Assembly (NCBI GenBank): GCA_015680685.1 | Contig: MNCI01000556.1 | Span: 339,118 to 403,117 of the forward strand | DNA length: 64,000 bases | Reading direction: 5' to 3' | Source of the DNA: Gnetum montanum | Lineage: Eukaryota; Streptophyta; Gnetopsida; Gnetales; Gnetaceae | Shown: piece by piece, positions 1 to 12,358 of the stretch | Layout of the letters: every line of letters begins with the position of its first letter | How positions within the stretch are numbered: the stretch's first letter is position 1 | Made by a program: the position numbers and the translations under genes | Notes under the pieces: generated by a model | The model's input: the letters and a program-made list of their open reading frames with translations, nothing else | Told to the model about the DNA's origin: nothing | The model's database searches: none

Positions 1-987
1 ACGCAAACCCATGCGCATCTTAAGGCACTCAAAGCCTTACAGGAAGAAAACAAGTAGATGGTTGCAGACAATCTTTAGTTGACCATAGTAGAAAAGCAAA
101 AGAATGTTCTCGATGAAAAATTTCATCAATTACAAGAATAATTTATTTGGATCAATTGTGACATGAGTTGTTTAGCTAGAGAAAATTGAACCTTCTCAAT
201 GGAGGAGGTACGCACCATTCGTCAAAAGTCAATGATTGAGATAAGCGCATGGTAGAATGAGGCTAAACAACATGGGAAGCTGAAGGAGCACTTCTGCCAA
301 TAGGTGGGGATGTATAAATAGATCCTTGAAAAGGAGATCCATATGGCCAAGGCCCAAATAAACACTATTAGTGCTCAACACACTAATTGATGGGCCATAT
401 TGGACACATATGCCTTCGCCCACTAAGCGAAAGTTAAAAACTGGGACTTGTAGATTCAAGACTTGACAGAATACATGGAGTTGGCAAATCTAAGATATGC
501 CAATCTTGCCATGTTGATAGTAGGGCACTCGAGGTCAGAGCTCGAGCAGCAGATAGCAACCACCCACATCAAATACGAGGAAGAATTTGCATAGCACAAG
601 AAGTTGGTGGAGAAACTGGATGTTGTAAATTCTGAACTTGGGGTGGTAAAAGCCAGCTACCAAGGATAGAAAGATGTCACAACCGACTTGGCTTAATAGC
701 TAACGGACCTTCATGAGTACAAGGATAAAGCTAGAGCCTATGAGAAGGAACGAAGGGTGTTCGCGGCTTGGTACGTCAAGGCCAACCAAATGTTTCTGCA
801 ACTACCCTGTCCATGGGAAGTTCCAACTCCGTCAAACGTTGGAACATTAGCATGGACGGTACAAGACCCTCGGACCAAAGAGGAGAAGCTCCAGGCCATA
901 CTTCAGTGCCATCAAGCCTCAAAACCTGGAGCACAAGACAAAGGGAAGGCACCAATGGAGGAGCCACGGCCACCAGGAACTACATGA
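1..987 (+). pseudogene. Element A: 3' part of ORF3 (coiled-coil protein), decayed
   Basis: A single frame runs from base 1 to the stop at 985-987, so the gene begins left of the window. It is interrupted only by stops that are one transition away from Gln, Trp or Arg codons. The product is a long, charged, heptad-like helix region (residues ~1-250) followed by a C-terminal module with the motif PCPWEVP, then a Trp and DPRTKEEK, and a PPPGT-type end. The same C-terminus is seen in the ORF3 copies at 22-24 kb, 32-35 kb and 50-53 kb. I see no membrane segment here. The function is unknown. It sits directly upstream of a PPT and LTR, as ORF3 does in the other elements. Confidence 0.75.
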
Positions 988-1140
988 GTTCCAAATTTTT
1001 GTAGTTGTAGCATATTCTGTGTGTTATGTCTTTATTTTGTTTTCTCCCCACACTGCGGCATCATCCCATGTTTCCATTTAATAATCCCATACCTATCCAC
1101 TATGTAATCACTGTAACTCGAGGATGAGTTTTTATTCATT

Positions 1141-1150
1141 CATGGGGGTA
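1141..1150 (+). other. Polypurine tract of element A
   Basis: CATGGGGGTA lies immediately before the LTR start TGATGGG. Plus-strand DNA synthesis of LTR retrotransposons is primed here. The preceding block (aactcgaggatgagttt, then a T/A-rich spacer) recurs before the 3' LTRs of the other elements. Confidence 0.8.
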
Positions 1151-2000
1151 TGATGGGACGTGATATCGCATGGGCCACGATATCGCGTTTGCCGCAATAT
1201 CGCATCCCCAGCGATATCACGTCTTCCCCTATGATATCACGTACACGATATCGCAGTGCATCATCAAATCTATAAATAATAAGTGGCTCTCCCTTATTTC
1301 ATATGATAGAGTTAGATTGTAGCTAGACTCTGGCAGTTTGATCCCTCCAAAGATATAATATTTTCCAGTGTCTGCCCGCAGTGTGGTGAATGTAATTGTA
1401 TGGCATCCTTTATTCGAGTGTGACATACTTGGACACGCACATGACTGGCAATAAAGATCGAGATTACTTCATCATTGCAGCATTGACTTTGCTTATTTAT
1501 TTATTTAATTGTTATTTACTGCTTTCCTAATTAGTCTCTCTCACCCTTAAACTCACGTTAGAACGTGGAATGAGTACGACTTGATTATGAGCATTTAAGT
1601 GTGACTACTTGGTAACCCAGTAGTGTACCTAGGAACTAGGCTTGGTAATCCTAGTGGTAGTCATGCACGAAGTCCAAGACGTGTATGAATAATCAAGGAA
1701 TGGATGCTCATCGCACTTAGACTAGATTAGATTCTCTTACCCTTTTTCTCCTAGCTTAGTTAATATTACTTTCCATTGCCTTCAGGAGTAGCATTAGATT
1801 AGGAACCACATCATCACCTCACTCTAGACTAAACCATACATGACAAATATAATACTAGTCTAGGTGGGAAGATAGTGAACTGCGACCTAAGGATAACTGT
1901 CTAGGTGCCACAACTAGTCTGTCTGCGGAGTTCTACCAGATCACGTGTGAAAATGCTCGTATTTGTATGGTTGAGTGTAGGGGTACCTCACCACTCATCA
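1151..2000 (+). repeat. 3' LTR of element A (850 bp)
   Basis: The LTR begins TGATGGG and ends CCACTCATCA. The U3 part (1160-1260) holds several copies of a GATATCGC-type palindromic motif. A TATA box (tataaat) lies at 1271. The R/U5 part contains the phrases 'ggtaatcc(t/c)agtagt' and 'atggttgagtgtaggggtacc', which are shared with every other LTR here. No PBS follows position 2000, so this is a 3' LTR, and the five bases ATTTC would be the right copy of the TSD. The left partner is outside the window. Confidence 0.85.
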
Positions 2001-2489
2001 ATTTCATAGATCTAATTTTACATAATATTTTTCTTTCTACATTATATCTTGCATACATTTCTTTCTTAGTATATCTGCTTTTGTTTTAATCAACTATTCC
2101 ATGCATACTTTTTCCTTTATTATTCACTTCTGTTTGGCAAAAATACTACCACTTGGTGCCATGGAATGCTTAGCTTAATTTCACGTAGGGCTATGTCAAA
2201 TCTCAAATTTATGAAAATTCTTACCATAACATCTTTTTGATGCTAGAGATAAGACCACTAAGAAATTAATGTTATTTCTAAGATTTTCTCTTTATGATAC
2301 GTTTTCTAAGTCAAAAAAATGTACCATGTTGAAACATTGATGTCATGTGTTTTTTCCCATGACTTTTACGTTTGTCATGGACAAATATTCTCACTTTCTA
2401 TTTTGAGTTCAAACTTGACTATAGGGAAAATTGAAGCTCTAGTAATAGCCTTGTGAGGTCATAGTTACTCCTACAATATATTTGCAATT
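2001..2489. other. Unassigned AT-rich stretch between LTR A and gag D
   Basis: No reading frame, primer site or LTR end is recognisable. It may be the leader or LTR remnant of the gag-protease element that follows, or plain flanking DNA. Confidence 0.4.
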
Positions 2490-5400
2490 ATGACATCATC
2501 TTCTAATTCAAGTCTCTTTAAAATTTAGAGGCTCATTGATCTAAGGAGAAATTAGGGATTCTGAAAAGGATTAAGCCTAAGGGACTACAAGATAGCCTAT
2601 GTGAAATGAGAGCTAGCCTACTTGCTCACACCAAACATATTTAAGCACATGGTTAAATATGAGAAAACTAATGATCATTCTCATTTTTTCTTTAATCTAG
2701 ATCATCCAATTGAAGTAGGTCATAGGGAAGCCAAGGAGATTGTAGAATTCATCATGGAGTAAGAGAAGATATAGGAAAATATACAATTGTAGATTGAAGA
2801 TGCTAGGATGAATACCATCTTGAACCAACCTCTTGGTCCTCACATTACTATTAGAGGAAAAAGGGAAAGCATAGCCTTTGAATTGGACATCCATCTAATA
2901 GATAAAGATGATGAACAATTAGTTGAAGAACTTGATAAAACTAACCCTTTATCACATCATATTCACAACATTAGCATCACAACTGCTCATAGTTCTTTAC
3001 TTGAATTTTTTCCTCCTAACATAGGACCACTTAGTTTTCTTGTGAGATTTGTTCCTCCACCCTATCATTTTTTCCTTCTAATAATGTTAGAAACCCTCAT
3101 TTTCTTTTCCAATACTCCAATCCATTTTTTGGATCCACATGCTCTATTCCTTAACCCTAACCTATCATACATCTTTTTCAATCCATTTGACTCCCTAATT
3201 CTACTACTCCACCACTAGTTATCATTTTCCAATATACTAGTGCATCATCTTTTTTTCTATATGTAACTAATTTTGTTTCAACCTGCTCCTACTACATTCA
3301 AACCCATTTTATACATATGTCCCTTTTGAAATAAATTACCTACCATTACAACTCAACCTACCTTCACTTTCTTAGAATAGATTCATAGCTATTAGCATTG
3401 CTTAATGATGTTATGTTTCATCTCCAAATCATTTAAGATAAATTAGCTAAGGCATTGGTTATGTAAGAAAATTCTCCCATTTCCTTGGATCAAGTCCAAA
3501 GTCATCCTATTAGCTATGCTATTTCCTTGCCAGTTCTACCCAAGGAAGCTTCATTGCCATCTTTTAAAAAGTAAAATGACAAAATAGAGGATCCTATGAA
3601 CCATGTAGTCATCTTTAGGAATGATTGCATGCTTCTTATCCCTTACCTTTACATTGTGTTGAGATATTTATCTAGTTCTCTTTCTAAAAGAGCTTTGGAA
3701 TGGTATAGATCCTTATCTCATGGTTCTATCACCTCTCTTAAATAACTATTTATAGCTTTGATTGAATGTTTTAAGTTCAATATTCCTCAAAGCACAATTG
3801 TTATGTTCTTTGGAATCATCAAATAAGCTTTAAATGAGCCCATCAATAAGTTTATTTCTTGATGGACAATGACATTAACTAAATTATTGTATCATTTAGA
3901 GGAATGTCATTTACAGGACATTTTCAAAGCTACAATCATTGACTACATTTATAAGAGGATGAATTATTCGAAGCCTCATTCTCTAAATGATGCTTTCTTG
4001 ACAACCAGATGCATTAAAGAGGGTGTCATTTAGCATGATGACCAAGAATTTATGTTAATCTGTAACAAAGCTAACAAGATTGTGAAATAAAACAAGGAAC
4101 AACCAATATCTTAAGGTGTTTCTTCTTTTTCTAAGGAACAAAGAAACATTCCCTCAACTATTTATTCTTCAACCCAAAAACACAGATGACAAAGAAATAG
4201 AGATTGGTATCCTAAAATATCCATGAGGTATTTTTTACTTTTTAGCAATCTTCTTAGAAGTGATCACCTTAAGAGGAAGCAAGTTTTTTATTAGACAAGA
4301 GCATGTTACTGTTACATTCATCTCATAGTAATGGATCCTTCTCAAATATAAGAAAGTGACTCTAAGATACCTAGGTAGTATTATTACTTGAAATACTGTT
4401 ATTATCCTAAGACTACTAATCATGACATAGACAATTATAAGAATCTGAAGGATGACATTCAAGATTTCATATATAAGGGTAAGATAGTAGTGGAAAGTGA
4501 GCCATCCACTATGTATCTTATTAATCACTACCTAGAGGTATTTCAAAATCCCTTAGAAGCTCAAAGTACTATTTTAGCTTTCAAGTCAAAATATAAAGCT
4601 CGTAATTGCTCACATAAGGAGCCTTAACATAATTCACTATTTTGACTATAGTAATTATTAACAGTCTCTAGCATGACCTTAAAAACCTTATTTCATTCAC
4701 TGGTTTGACTACACCACCACTTCATTGAAGTTAAATCATCCTTCCTTACCTTCTTAACCTATTCATGCTATTTTGACTAAACAAATATTAGTTACATCTC
4801 ATACTATTATCCATTCCCATCACTTTTGTTACTCAACCTATTTGTTCTTCCTACTCCCATCTCATTTCATACCATGTTGAATCCCAACATATCCATTCAC
4901 CTACTATATCCCAAACATCTAACCATCTATTTCCATCATCATAAGTAAAAATCCATACCCATAGCTAGTAGACTAATAAGTTGTAAATAGTCAAATTGAA
5001 GGATAAAGTTACTAATGCATTGAAGAAACCTTCTAAAACATCAAAGAATATTTCTTTCCAATATCCTTAGGAGTATATTCCTTCAAATAGCCTTCTCTCT
5101 TCATCTAATCCTATACAACCAATCATAGTGGCACTTTTTTCCATGATCATCACAGTTGATGGATAATAAGGTCCTACAGTAGATTATCACTATTATTGAT
5201 TTGAAAGATATTAACTTGTCCTTGTATGGCATCACAACAACCTCTAAAGAATATCATGTAGCTTTATATGATATTCTTAAGAGAGTTATGGTTCTAAGCA
5301 ATATTTTGGCTCAGAGAGAGACTATATCATCCTTTCTTCAAGTCTCATATGCATTAGATAACATCAAGATTGATTTAAAGATAAGAGATATTTGTTAGCT

Positions 5401-6081
5401 AACACTCTACATCATTGTCAAAGTATCACTTGATTCCTTAATTATGTTGATATATGTTAATGATGGCACTAGATCTAACGTGATCATTTGGATTATTATC
5501 AAGTTTCTTAGTCTTTACGATAAGGTAATCTTCAATAAAACTTATACTAATGTCATTTTCTTTAATGGTACATAAGTAGAAGGTATAGGTTCTATTAGGT
5601 TTCCATTCATAGTAGGTAATTTTGTATAGTCTAAAGCTAACTTTATGATCATACATGAATGTCCTAGTATGAATGAAATATTAGGACATTCTTGGCTAGT
5701 TCAACATCATTTAGTATCATCTCCTATATATCAAGAGCTTCACGTCCCCTTATAAAATTGTGAGATAATCATCTCATCTGGTACATATATTTTGAGTGTT
5801 TCTTACTTAGATTGTGAAGCATGACCTTATCAACTTAATGTCAAACTAGGTGGTATTAAAATTGAACTTTAGGTAAATCTACAGTTATGTCTTCTTCTAA
5901 GGACTCTATTGATACCAAAGACTTAATAGACCTAAATGATGAGCCCATATTTGATATCAGATTTAATGACTTAGGCTTTGGAGAACTTAATATATTTGAT
6001 CTTAAGGAAAAATATTCCTCTAATTCTTCTTATAAGAATGCTCAAAAGTTCATTGCTAACACAGCAACATTAGATATGTGA
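2490..6081 (+). pseudogene. Element D: gag-protease remnant of a second Ty3/gypsy lineage
   Basis: Frameshifts and stops are frequent, but the protein is readable in pieces. An N-terminal gag part starts near the ATG at 2490. A gag core carries SKRALEWYRSL at about 3680-3720, the usual A-x-x-W-Y-x-x-L signature. A Cys/His segment around 4390-4470 resembles the C-x-H..HD..C region of plant Tat-type gag. A protease-like part has N-D-G-T-R-S at about 5459-5476, where the first catalytic Asp seems to be Asn, and ILGHSWL at about 5680-5700. The last open stretch (5887-6081) is acidic and ends in a stop. I find no RT or integrase after the protease. The sequence is clearly different from the gag of elements B, C, E and G. 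It could be a gag-protease-only non-autonomous element or an autonomous one cut short. Confidence 0.6.
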
Positions 6082-6082
6082 G

Positions 6083-6694
6083 CTTCGATATATTTCATTT
6101 GTTTCATTTGTTGCTTTTCTTAGGTGGTAGAAATCTACTAACACTTATTAGATATCTTTTTATATTTTCATCCTTATCATTTACTATTATTAGATAATGA
6201 AATTATTAGTGGTTACAAAATTATTATGACTAGCATGCATAATAACATTTGACATTACATGTCACTTACAAAAGTAATTTACACTTGCTTTCTATGTTAA
6301 ATGATTTATCTTATTTGTCATTTCTTCTAAGTGATGGACATCTACTAGTGCCTATTAAGATTAAAATTAACACTTCGCATTGAAATTTTTTCTTTTTTCT
6401 TTTGTTGTCACTTATCATTATTAGCACACAATGTTAAGTGATAAGTGATTGCTTAATAGTAATATTATCACATAGTTTTCATGACCATCATGATACACAA
6501 TGATTAGTTAATTGAAAATAACAAAGTTTATTATCTTTTAAAAAACTTTTACAATTCATGCACATCATAATAGTGGACACTGCATATTTTTTCTAAACAC
6601 CATTTACATTTGACATTTTATAAAGACTATCTCTTTGTATCAAGCATAAGTGACATGAAAAACTAATGTTCACATAGCTTCAGTAGCCTTATTT
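6083..6694. repeat. AT-rich spacer with a degenerate ~208-bp duplication
   Basis: The stretch beginning near 6118 (ttcttaggtggtagaaatct) recurs near 6326 (ttctaagtgatggacatct), and similar sequence follows both for roughly 200 bases. There is no gene. It lies between the convergent gag-protease D (plus) and the spliced frame X (minus) and could be their shared 3' region. Confidence 0.35.
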
Positions 6695-7115
6695 TTAATC
6701 CCTAGTAGCTTCCTCCTTCTTCTCATCAATCTGCATAAGAGTTGGTTTTGCTATTAATTCTTGGCTATTTTTCCTTGGATCTATATAAAAAATTAAGATA
6801 ACATAGGTAGTCAGTTATATTTTATTATTTTATAAAATAATATAAACCAACTCCTCAAATCTTTATACTTACCTTTCATTTCTCTATACATCTCTAAAAT
6901 TCTTTCTTCTATCTCTTACAAGCTCAAGTTAGTCATATCTAGTTTGTCAAAAGTTGGACTTGGAATATTCAATATAATGCTGGACCATTCCTCTTTGTAG
7001 GTCTTTAGCTCCTCTGGGATGATATCATCATCATCTCCTTCTCCTACAGGCTCTTACTAAGGATCTCTTTATTGTTCTTCTAGTGTAGTAATTACCACAC
7101 TATTAACAAAATTAT
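6695..7115 (-). pseudogene. Frame X: last two exons of an unidentified, apparently spliced minus-strand gene
   Basis: On the minus strand an open frame (7115 down to 6873) includes the acidic GEGDDDDIIPEE and a helical stretch ending in ILEMYREMK. It runs into a good donor, AAAG|GTAAGT, at 6872. A 92-base AT-rich gap follows and ends TTTTTTATATAG, an acceptor at 6781. Splicing keeps the frame open for another 28 codons to a TAA at 6695-6697, with an end rich in Lys and Glu. The only internal stops are TAA/TAG near 7035-7080, where Gln is expected. Element E interrupts the gene at 7115. A similar minus-strand frame resumes beyond E at about 45205-45055, but a one-base slip is needed at the join. 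I do not recognise the protein. It may be a host gene fragment or an ORF of another transposon. Confidence 0.4.
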
Positions 7116-7919
7116 TGATGAGTAGTGGGTATCCTCTATGCCCAACCATACAAATCACAAGTGTGCACTAATGATCTTAAACCATGAGGCAAAAGGTTGA
7201 ATGATCATTATCTTCCTAGCTCAGACTTGTAATATTAGTTTTTTATGGTTAAATGCGAGTTAAGGCACACTTGTAATATATATATATTCTTCTAAGGCTA
7301 GGTGAGTAAATGAATATTTAATAATTAACCATTTAACTAGTTAGCTATTCTAGTAACTAACTATTTTAACATAAGTAGTTGTTCCCACTTACCGTACACA
7401 TCCTGAACTAGTATCAATGCTATTGGGTTACAAAATAGTGATTACTAGGCATACAAAATGGCCACTACTAGGATTACCAAGTGCAATATGTTATGTTCAA
7501 AGTATTCGTACTTACATTTTTAAGATTACGTGCATTAATTAACTAAGACATAAGTGTAATTGCATTGAAAGTAAAGTGCAAATAATAAAGATTAAACTAT
7601 TTCAACTGCTACAATGAATATTAGAAATCTCGACCTTATTTCCATTCATTCTAATGCATTCAAGTACATGGCATTCAAATAAAGCTTCATACAATCACTT
7701 TAATTCACATTGCAAGCACTTAGAGAGAAAATATTCTAACTTTGGAGAAACTAAACTGTAAGGGCTTTACTATGATATGGACCTAAGATATCATAAACGT
7801 GGTTGGTGCATGCATTTATATAGGCTTCTCCTGCATCAATGACAACATATATAAGATACGTTGATGGGGCTACATCAATGCATGCCTGTTGATGTAGCCT
7901 ATATTATGATGACTCATCA
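7116..7919 (-). repeat. 3' LTR of element E (804 bp)
   Basis: On the minus strand it starts TGATGAGTCATCAT and ends ..ACTACTCATCA. Its U3 carries several GATGTAGCC/GATGGGGCTACATC motifs and a TATA-like tatataa. It matches the 5' LTR at 44236-45054 but lacks about 60 bases near 7180. It has the same R/U5 skeleton as the other families. Confidence 0.85.
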
Positions 7920-7931
7920 TACTCCTACAAC
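7920..7931 (-). other. Polypurine tract of element E
   Basis: Read on the minus strand, gttgtaggagta lies directly before the LTR start. It is an eroded form of the gtcatgggggta box seen in elements A, C and G. The upstream 'aacttgaggatgagttttta' type block (near 7940-7965) is also kept. Confidence 0.7.
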
Positions 7932-8156
7932 TAACTAAAAACTCATCCTCAAGTGAATAAAAGTAGGATCGAGTTTTTTACAAAAATTGGAAAAGTATGG
8001 AATTTATTAACTAAAAGACTAACTAATTGACTGACTTTACCAATTTTGAGTGCTAGATTATACAGGATTAAAAAATTAACATCCATTATAACAAAATTAG
8101 AAAATTTACAAAAATTATAGTAGGTATTCCTATGTTACAAAAAATGGACAAAATTT

Positions 8157-10995
8157 TTAGTTAGTGCCTAGAGGTGGAGGCTTCTATGATGCTAAAGGTC
8201 CTTGGCCTAGTTCTAGCGTTGGTGGTAGTGGAGGCGACTAGGGTTGAACTGTTGCTACTAGTGGAAGCTTGAAAGCATCTAGTAATGCTTTCATCTTTTC
8301 TTGTTTGTCACATGGATCATAGGTAATCAACATAGCTTCACTGATGTTGGTTGAAGAGGGAACACCCCACAAGCATGATGTCGAAGAAAAAAACTTCTTC
8401 ATGTTGATAAACCACATTGAAAGTTATTTACATTCAATGTCAAACATCTTTACCAAGTTCTACAACTCCTACTAATTATTCATCCATCTTGTTAGGTTCT
8501 CAGCAATAAACCATTGGTTAGTGAATCTTCTCCTGAGAACTTCAAGCTTGTCAGTGCTTATCTCCAACTACTACTTGATCTTCTTATGATGCTTGAATTT
8601 TGTCTCATATAAGAGGTAGGAACTGGTCACTTGTTTCTTCAAATATATTCTTAGTCATCTTGTTATCAGCATAGCTAGGTTTGCATATCAAAGGCTGGCA
8701 TCCTCCATATATTTAGTCATCTCTTTGATCTATAACCCTTTTATGAAAATGTCTACTTTATTATAAGTGTTTAGTCCATTAAAGATGGACTGCTACATGT
8801 CGTCTCTTTATTAGAGTTGTTGGAGGGTCTCATTCATCTTTGCCTTAGCTAATTGGATTTCTTTGTGATTAACTTCTTTGAGGAGGCCAACCTATTTTCT
8901 GTAATGGTTCTTTACTTGGTCCAATTTAGGGGCTTCATTTTTCTAGGAAGCTATCCTAATGGCTATCTTTTAGCAAAGAGCACAAACTTTTTCCATTAAG
9001 AGATTTCTATTTTATACTATCAACCTTCTCAAGTCAAGGCTCACCCTGGCTAGCTACTCATGATATTGATGAACAAATTCAACCATTTGATCCTTTTATT
9101 ATTCTATATTCCTTTGATGATGAATGTCTTTAGTTAGGACCAAAGTTTATTTGTGAACTTGTGACAAATCCTTGTCAATGTGAAAGGCTGTGGGCTCTAA
9201 CAAGGATACATCAAAGACTGCTACCTCCTTTGCACTCTCAACCTCCCTTATTTTGTGCTAAAGCTATTGGAAAGCTTCATCTAGCATGAGTTACAAGCTA
9301 AGAATTGTGGGATCAGAGAGACAAGCCCACAACTCTATAACCTTAGTAGTCAACCATTGGTTTTCAATGGTGGATGTCTGTAGTTGGACATTGGTAATGA
9401 GTAATTTATCTTTGATCTCTAATAACTATGAATAGGTTTTTGTAATCTCATTTAGAAGATTGAAGATCTTTGTAAGTGGTTGCCTAGATTCCACTAGTCA
9501 TTTCAATAATTCTTTATGTTCAGTAGTGCTCAATCGATCACTCCCTACTCTTGTAGATATTTGGATGTCCACCATTGTAGAAATGTCTAGCATGGACACC
9601 GTAGGAGCATTCATAGCCTTAGCTATCCTATCAACACCACCTTTGCCACTATTTTCTACCCTTAGTGCTGCATCACCAAAATAATTGTCCTTTCATCTTC
9701 TTCCAAGTAGATGTATAAGGTTGCAATATTTTCTTAAATTTTAGGGAATTCTTGTCAAGAATTAGATATTGTAATTTCTTAAGTACTAGGATTCATTTTT
9801 GCAAGTGCTTGATTTCTTTGTGTGGAAAAGAGTGGGATGGTTTCTTGGTCTAGCCAATTGATGATCTTAGTATCCTCATTAAGATGGCTCAGGACTAAAT
9901 GATAAATCAATAGTTCTCCACCACCTACTAAATCTTGTTGTTGTTGTAGCTATTGTTAATGGGGTTTTTGGAGTCATTCAATAGCTACAACTGCTTTGAG
10001 TATTATCTTTGGCATTAGAAGTGATGATGGTGGGGTCCTTTCCTTTTCTCTCAACTTGGCTAGTGCAATATCCTTTATCATCTCATACTAAGATGTAGTA
10101 GGAGCATGACAAACCATGTCATTGGCATTACATGTTATGCATCCCCTTTTGTAAAGTTTTTTGATTAGGCACAAAAAGGGGAGAGTCTTCCTTCCTTATT
10201 GTTCTCCTTAAAGCACTTTTCTATCTTTAGATAGATAAGCTAGGAAAGTTTAACAAGGAATCTTCTACTTAGAGTGATGCACGTATAGGAAAAGAAGGTT
10301 GTAACCTTACTTGGCCTCATCGTGGGATTTAGGTGATAGAACATAATTTTAAAAGGCACTTTGGTGAGTGTACCATACTCCTTATAATCCATCCCATATC
10401 AACACTAGACCCATTTCTTCTTCACTTTAAGATTTTATTAGAATGAAATCTCTGTCAATTTTTCCCTAATGTTAGGAAAATGAAGGATCTTTATGATTAG
10501 TTCAATTTGGTAGGAGACTATGATATCTTTAATCCTGATGGAAGCATCTCCTTATTGATTGTTCCAAAATAGGTAAGTCTTCCCCATGTACCATTTTCAA
10601 ATGAAGGAGAAAATGGACCACATGGGAGACACCTGTAACTAAGTATGGACATATTTAGATGTTAGCTCTAAGAAGAATCCAAAGTACAATTCTTGGAGAA
10701 CAAAACTTTGAACCTTCTTGGTTTTGATTCTCTCTAGGTAGGCCTCTATTAGGGTAACTTTGAGGTTAGGCCTTGGCCTAGAAGCTTCATCCTACTTGGA
10801 TTGGTTGGTCTCTATGATGGAAAATTATTGAATAGATTCCACCTTGGGCTTCTCCCAAAGAGGTTCTGTTGCATGTGTTGCCTTAGCCTCTTGCTCTTGG
10901 GGCTACTGTAGTTGTTTTTGTTGGTCCCTTCCTCCTCTTGGATACTTTTCCCTAAACTGGGAAGGTCCTCCTATTTGTGATCCTCTTTTTGATGT
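8157..10995 (-). pseudogene. Element E: ORF3, decayed
   Basis: The minus-strand frame ends ..KPPPLGTN and a stop at 8157-8159, like the PPPGT end in element A. The N-terminus begins just after the spacer with GGPSQ, then a Gln/Arg-rich tail. A globular part follows with FVLQELYFGFFLE and SPMWS.F, matching ORF3 of F (FVLQ-like, SPMWP) and B. A Gln-rich stretch and a long coiled-coil half (about 8200-9900) come after. Stops and shifts are spread along the length. No catalytic motif or transmembrane segment is visible in the body. The function is unknown. Confidence 0.65.
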
Positions 10996-11289
10996 GATTT
11001 GATCACAAATGTTACCTAAGATTAGATTTTTACTTTATAACCCTTAGTTCTTTTGATACTTCTCTTATTAGATTAGGTTATAGTTAGGGTTGTTTGTGAT
11101 CTTGGTAGTGAATATTATTTTAATTATTAGCTACTAGAGTTTCTTTATCAAGTTTGATCCACTTAGTATGAGTGGTTTAATATTATTTTAATGGATAAAT
11201 TTTCTAAAAGAAACTAAATGTTTATGTCCCCCACAACGTAAAGCTTACCTCTAATAGCTAGAGGATCAAAGAACAAGGTGAATCAGGTG
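10996..11289 (-). other. Element E: leader just upstream of ORF3 (continues at 36178)
   Basis: On the minus strand this contains the remnant of a conserved peptide, FFDPLAIRGKLYVVGD, from about 11262 to 11215. It matches FFNPVAIGGKLLVMG of element F and ATGGSLLVMG of element G. Closer to ORF3 a weak donor-like site (agaag|tatc) replaces the AAG|GTATC of F and G. It is interrupted on its 5' side by the insertion of element B. Confidence 0.5.
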
Positions 11290-11294
11290 AGTAG
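11290..11294 (+). repeat. Left TSD of element B (AGTAG)
   Basis: AGTAG lies next to the degraded LTR start TAATAAACC. The right copy at 36173-36177 is AGTGG, one G-to-A change away. Confidence 0.6.
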
Positions 11295-12145
11295 TAATAA
11301 ACCAATTTTTTTACTGGCAAAGATATTGGGCATCCAATATCGAACCTATGATATCAAATCCTCCATATTAGGGCACAAGCTACAATGTCAAAGATCAGAT
11401 ATCGTAGACACATGTAAGCCTATAAATACAACACTTAGGCACATAGTCCAACAACAATTTCATTCCAATCTTAGATAAATTTTGTTAGTTTATTTTCTTG
11501 ATTTTAGTACTTAGTAGTTAGTAGTGTATGTCTGTAGTGTGATGTTAAGTGATTGAACAAAGTCTTTGTTCAAGTGGAATGTACTTGGACACATTTCATG
11601 ATTAAAAATAAAGATCAAGATTACTTTGCATCATTGCAGCATCACTTAGATTTATTTACTATTTACTTAGACTAATGTTTACTATTTTGACTTAGTATAA
11701 TGTTTACTATTTCTCTAGTTATTAATTTACTTTCCCATTCACTTTATTATTGTTGTTGTTAAGTTGAATGAGTATGATTTATCTCAAACAATTAAGTGTA
11801 ATTGCTTGGTAGCTCAATAGTACTATTGCTTGGTGTGCCCAGTTGTAGAGCATTTGGTAATGCTAGTAGTAGTTGCATGAAGTTTAAGGTGTGAACAAAA
11901 GGTTAGGATGGATGCTCATCACCATAGGCTAGATTAGATTCATTTATTGCTTTAGTTAAACTTAAACTTAGAATTAGTTTTTACTCTTTACAGTGGATAC
12001 TAGGAGAATGACCCATACAACATCAGTTATCATACACCTCACTATGAGTTAAACCATACACATTGATTTTTCTAACTCAGGTGGGAAGACAATGATCATG
12101 AACTCAACCAATTACTAGCATAAGGCTATTGCCATCTAGAACTAT
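11295..12145 (+). repeat. Outer (left) LTR of element B, 3' end missing
   Basis: It aligns with the LTR at 12359-13273 from its start (TAATAAACC for TGATAAATC) through the GATATC-rich U3, the TATA box at 11421 and the R/U5 block up to about 12141. It then passes directly into the last codons of ORF3, so its final ~115 bases are lost. Confidence 0.8.
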
Positions 12146-12346
12146 TGCCACATGGAACTACATAAGGCTACATCAAGCTTAATCAAATTTTATTTTTTGT
12201 TAAAGTTGTCCTATCATTTTTGTAAACACCATTGTAGCATTTAAGAGTCATGTATATAATATTTAGTGTCATGTGAATCTATCTCCCAATTTTATATGGA
12301 AATCCATCCTCATTTTGTTTTTAACTTGAGGATGAGTTTTTAGTTA
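12146..12346 (+). pseudogene. Element B (left unit): last codons of ORF3 and 3' untranslated region
   Basis: The text 'ccacatggaactacataaggctacatcaagctt' type sequence matches the ORF3 end at 35045-35085, including the PPPGT-like terminus, and is followed by the same 3' untranslated block. Everything from PBS to most of ORF3 is deleted in this unit. Confidence 0.7.
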
Positions 12347-12358
12347 GTCATTGGGGTA
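12347..12358 (+). other. Polypurine tract of the left B unit
   Basis: The box gtcattggggta directly precedes the LTR start at 12359. One purine has changed relative to gtcatgggggta. Confidence 0.75.

Noticed and set aside
1160-1260. GATATC palindromes as a restriction or recombination site cluster, or a CRISPR-like array
   Set aside because: They lie just upstream of the TATA in the U3, with irregular spacing and no spacers, and fit promoter elements of the LTR.
4235-4528. 97-codon minus-strand ORF opposite gag D
   Set aside because: It overlaps readable gag on the plus strand (Cys/His region), so it is a shadow frame.
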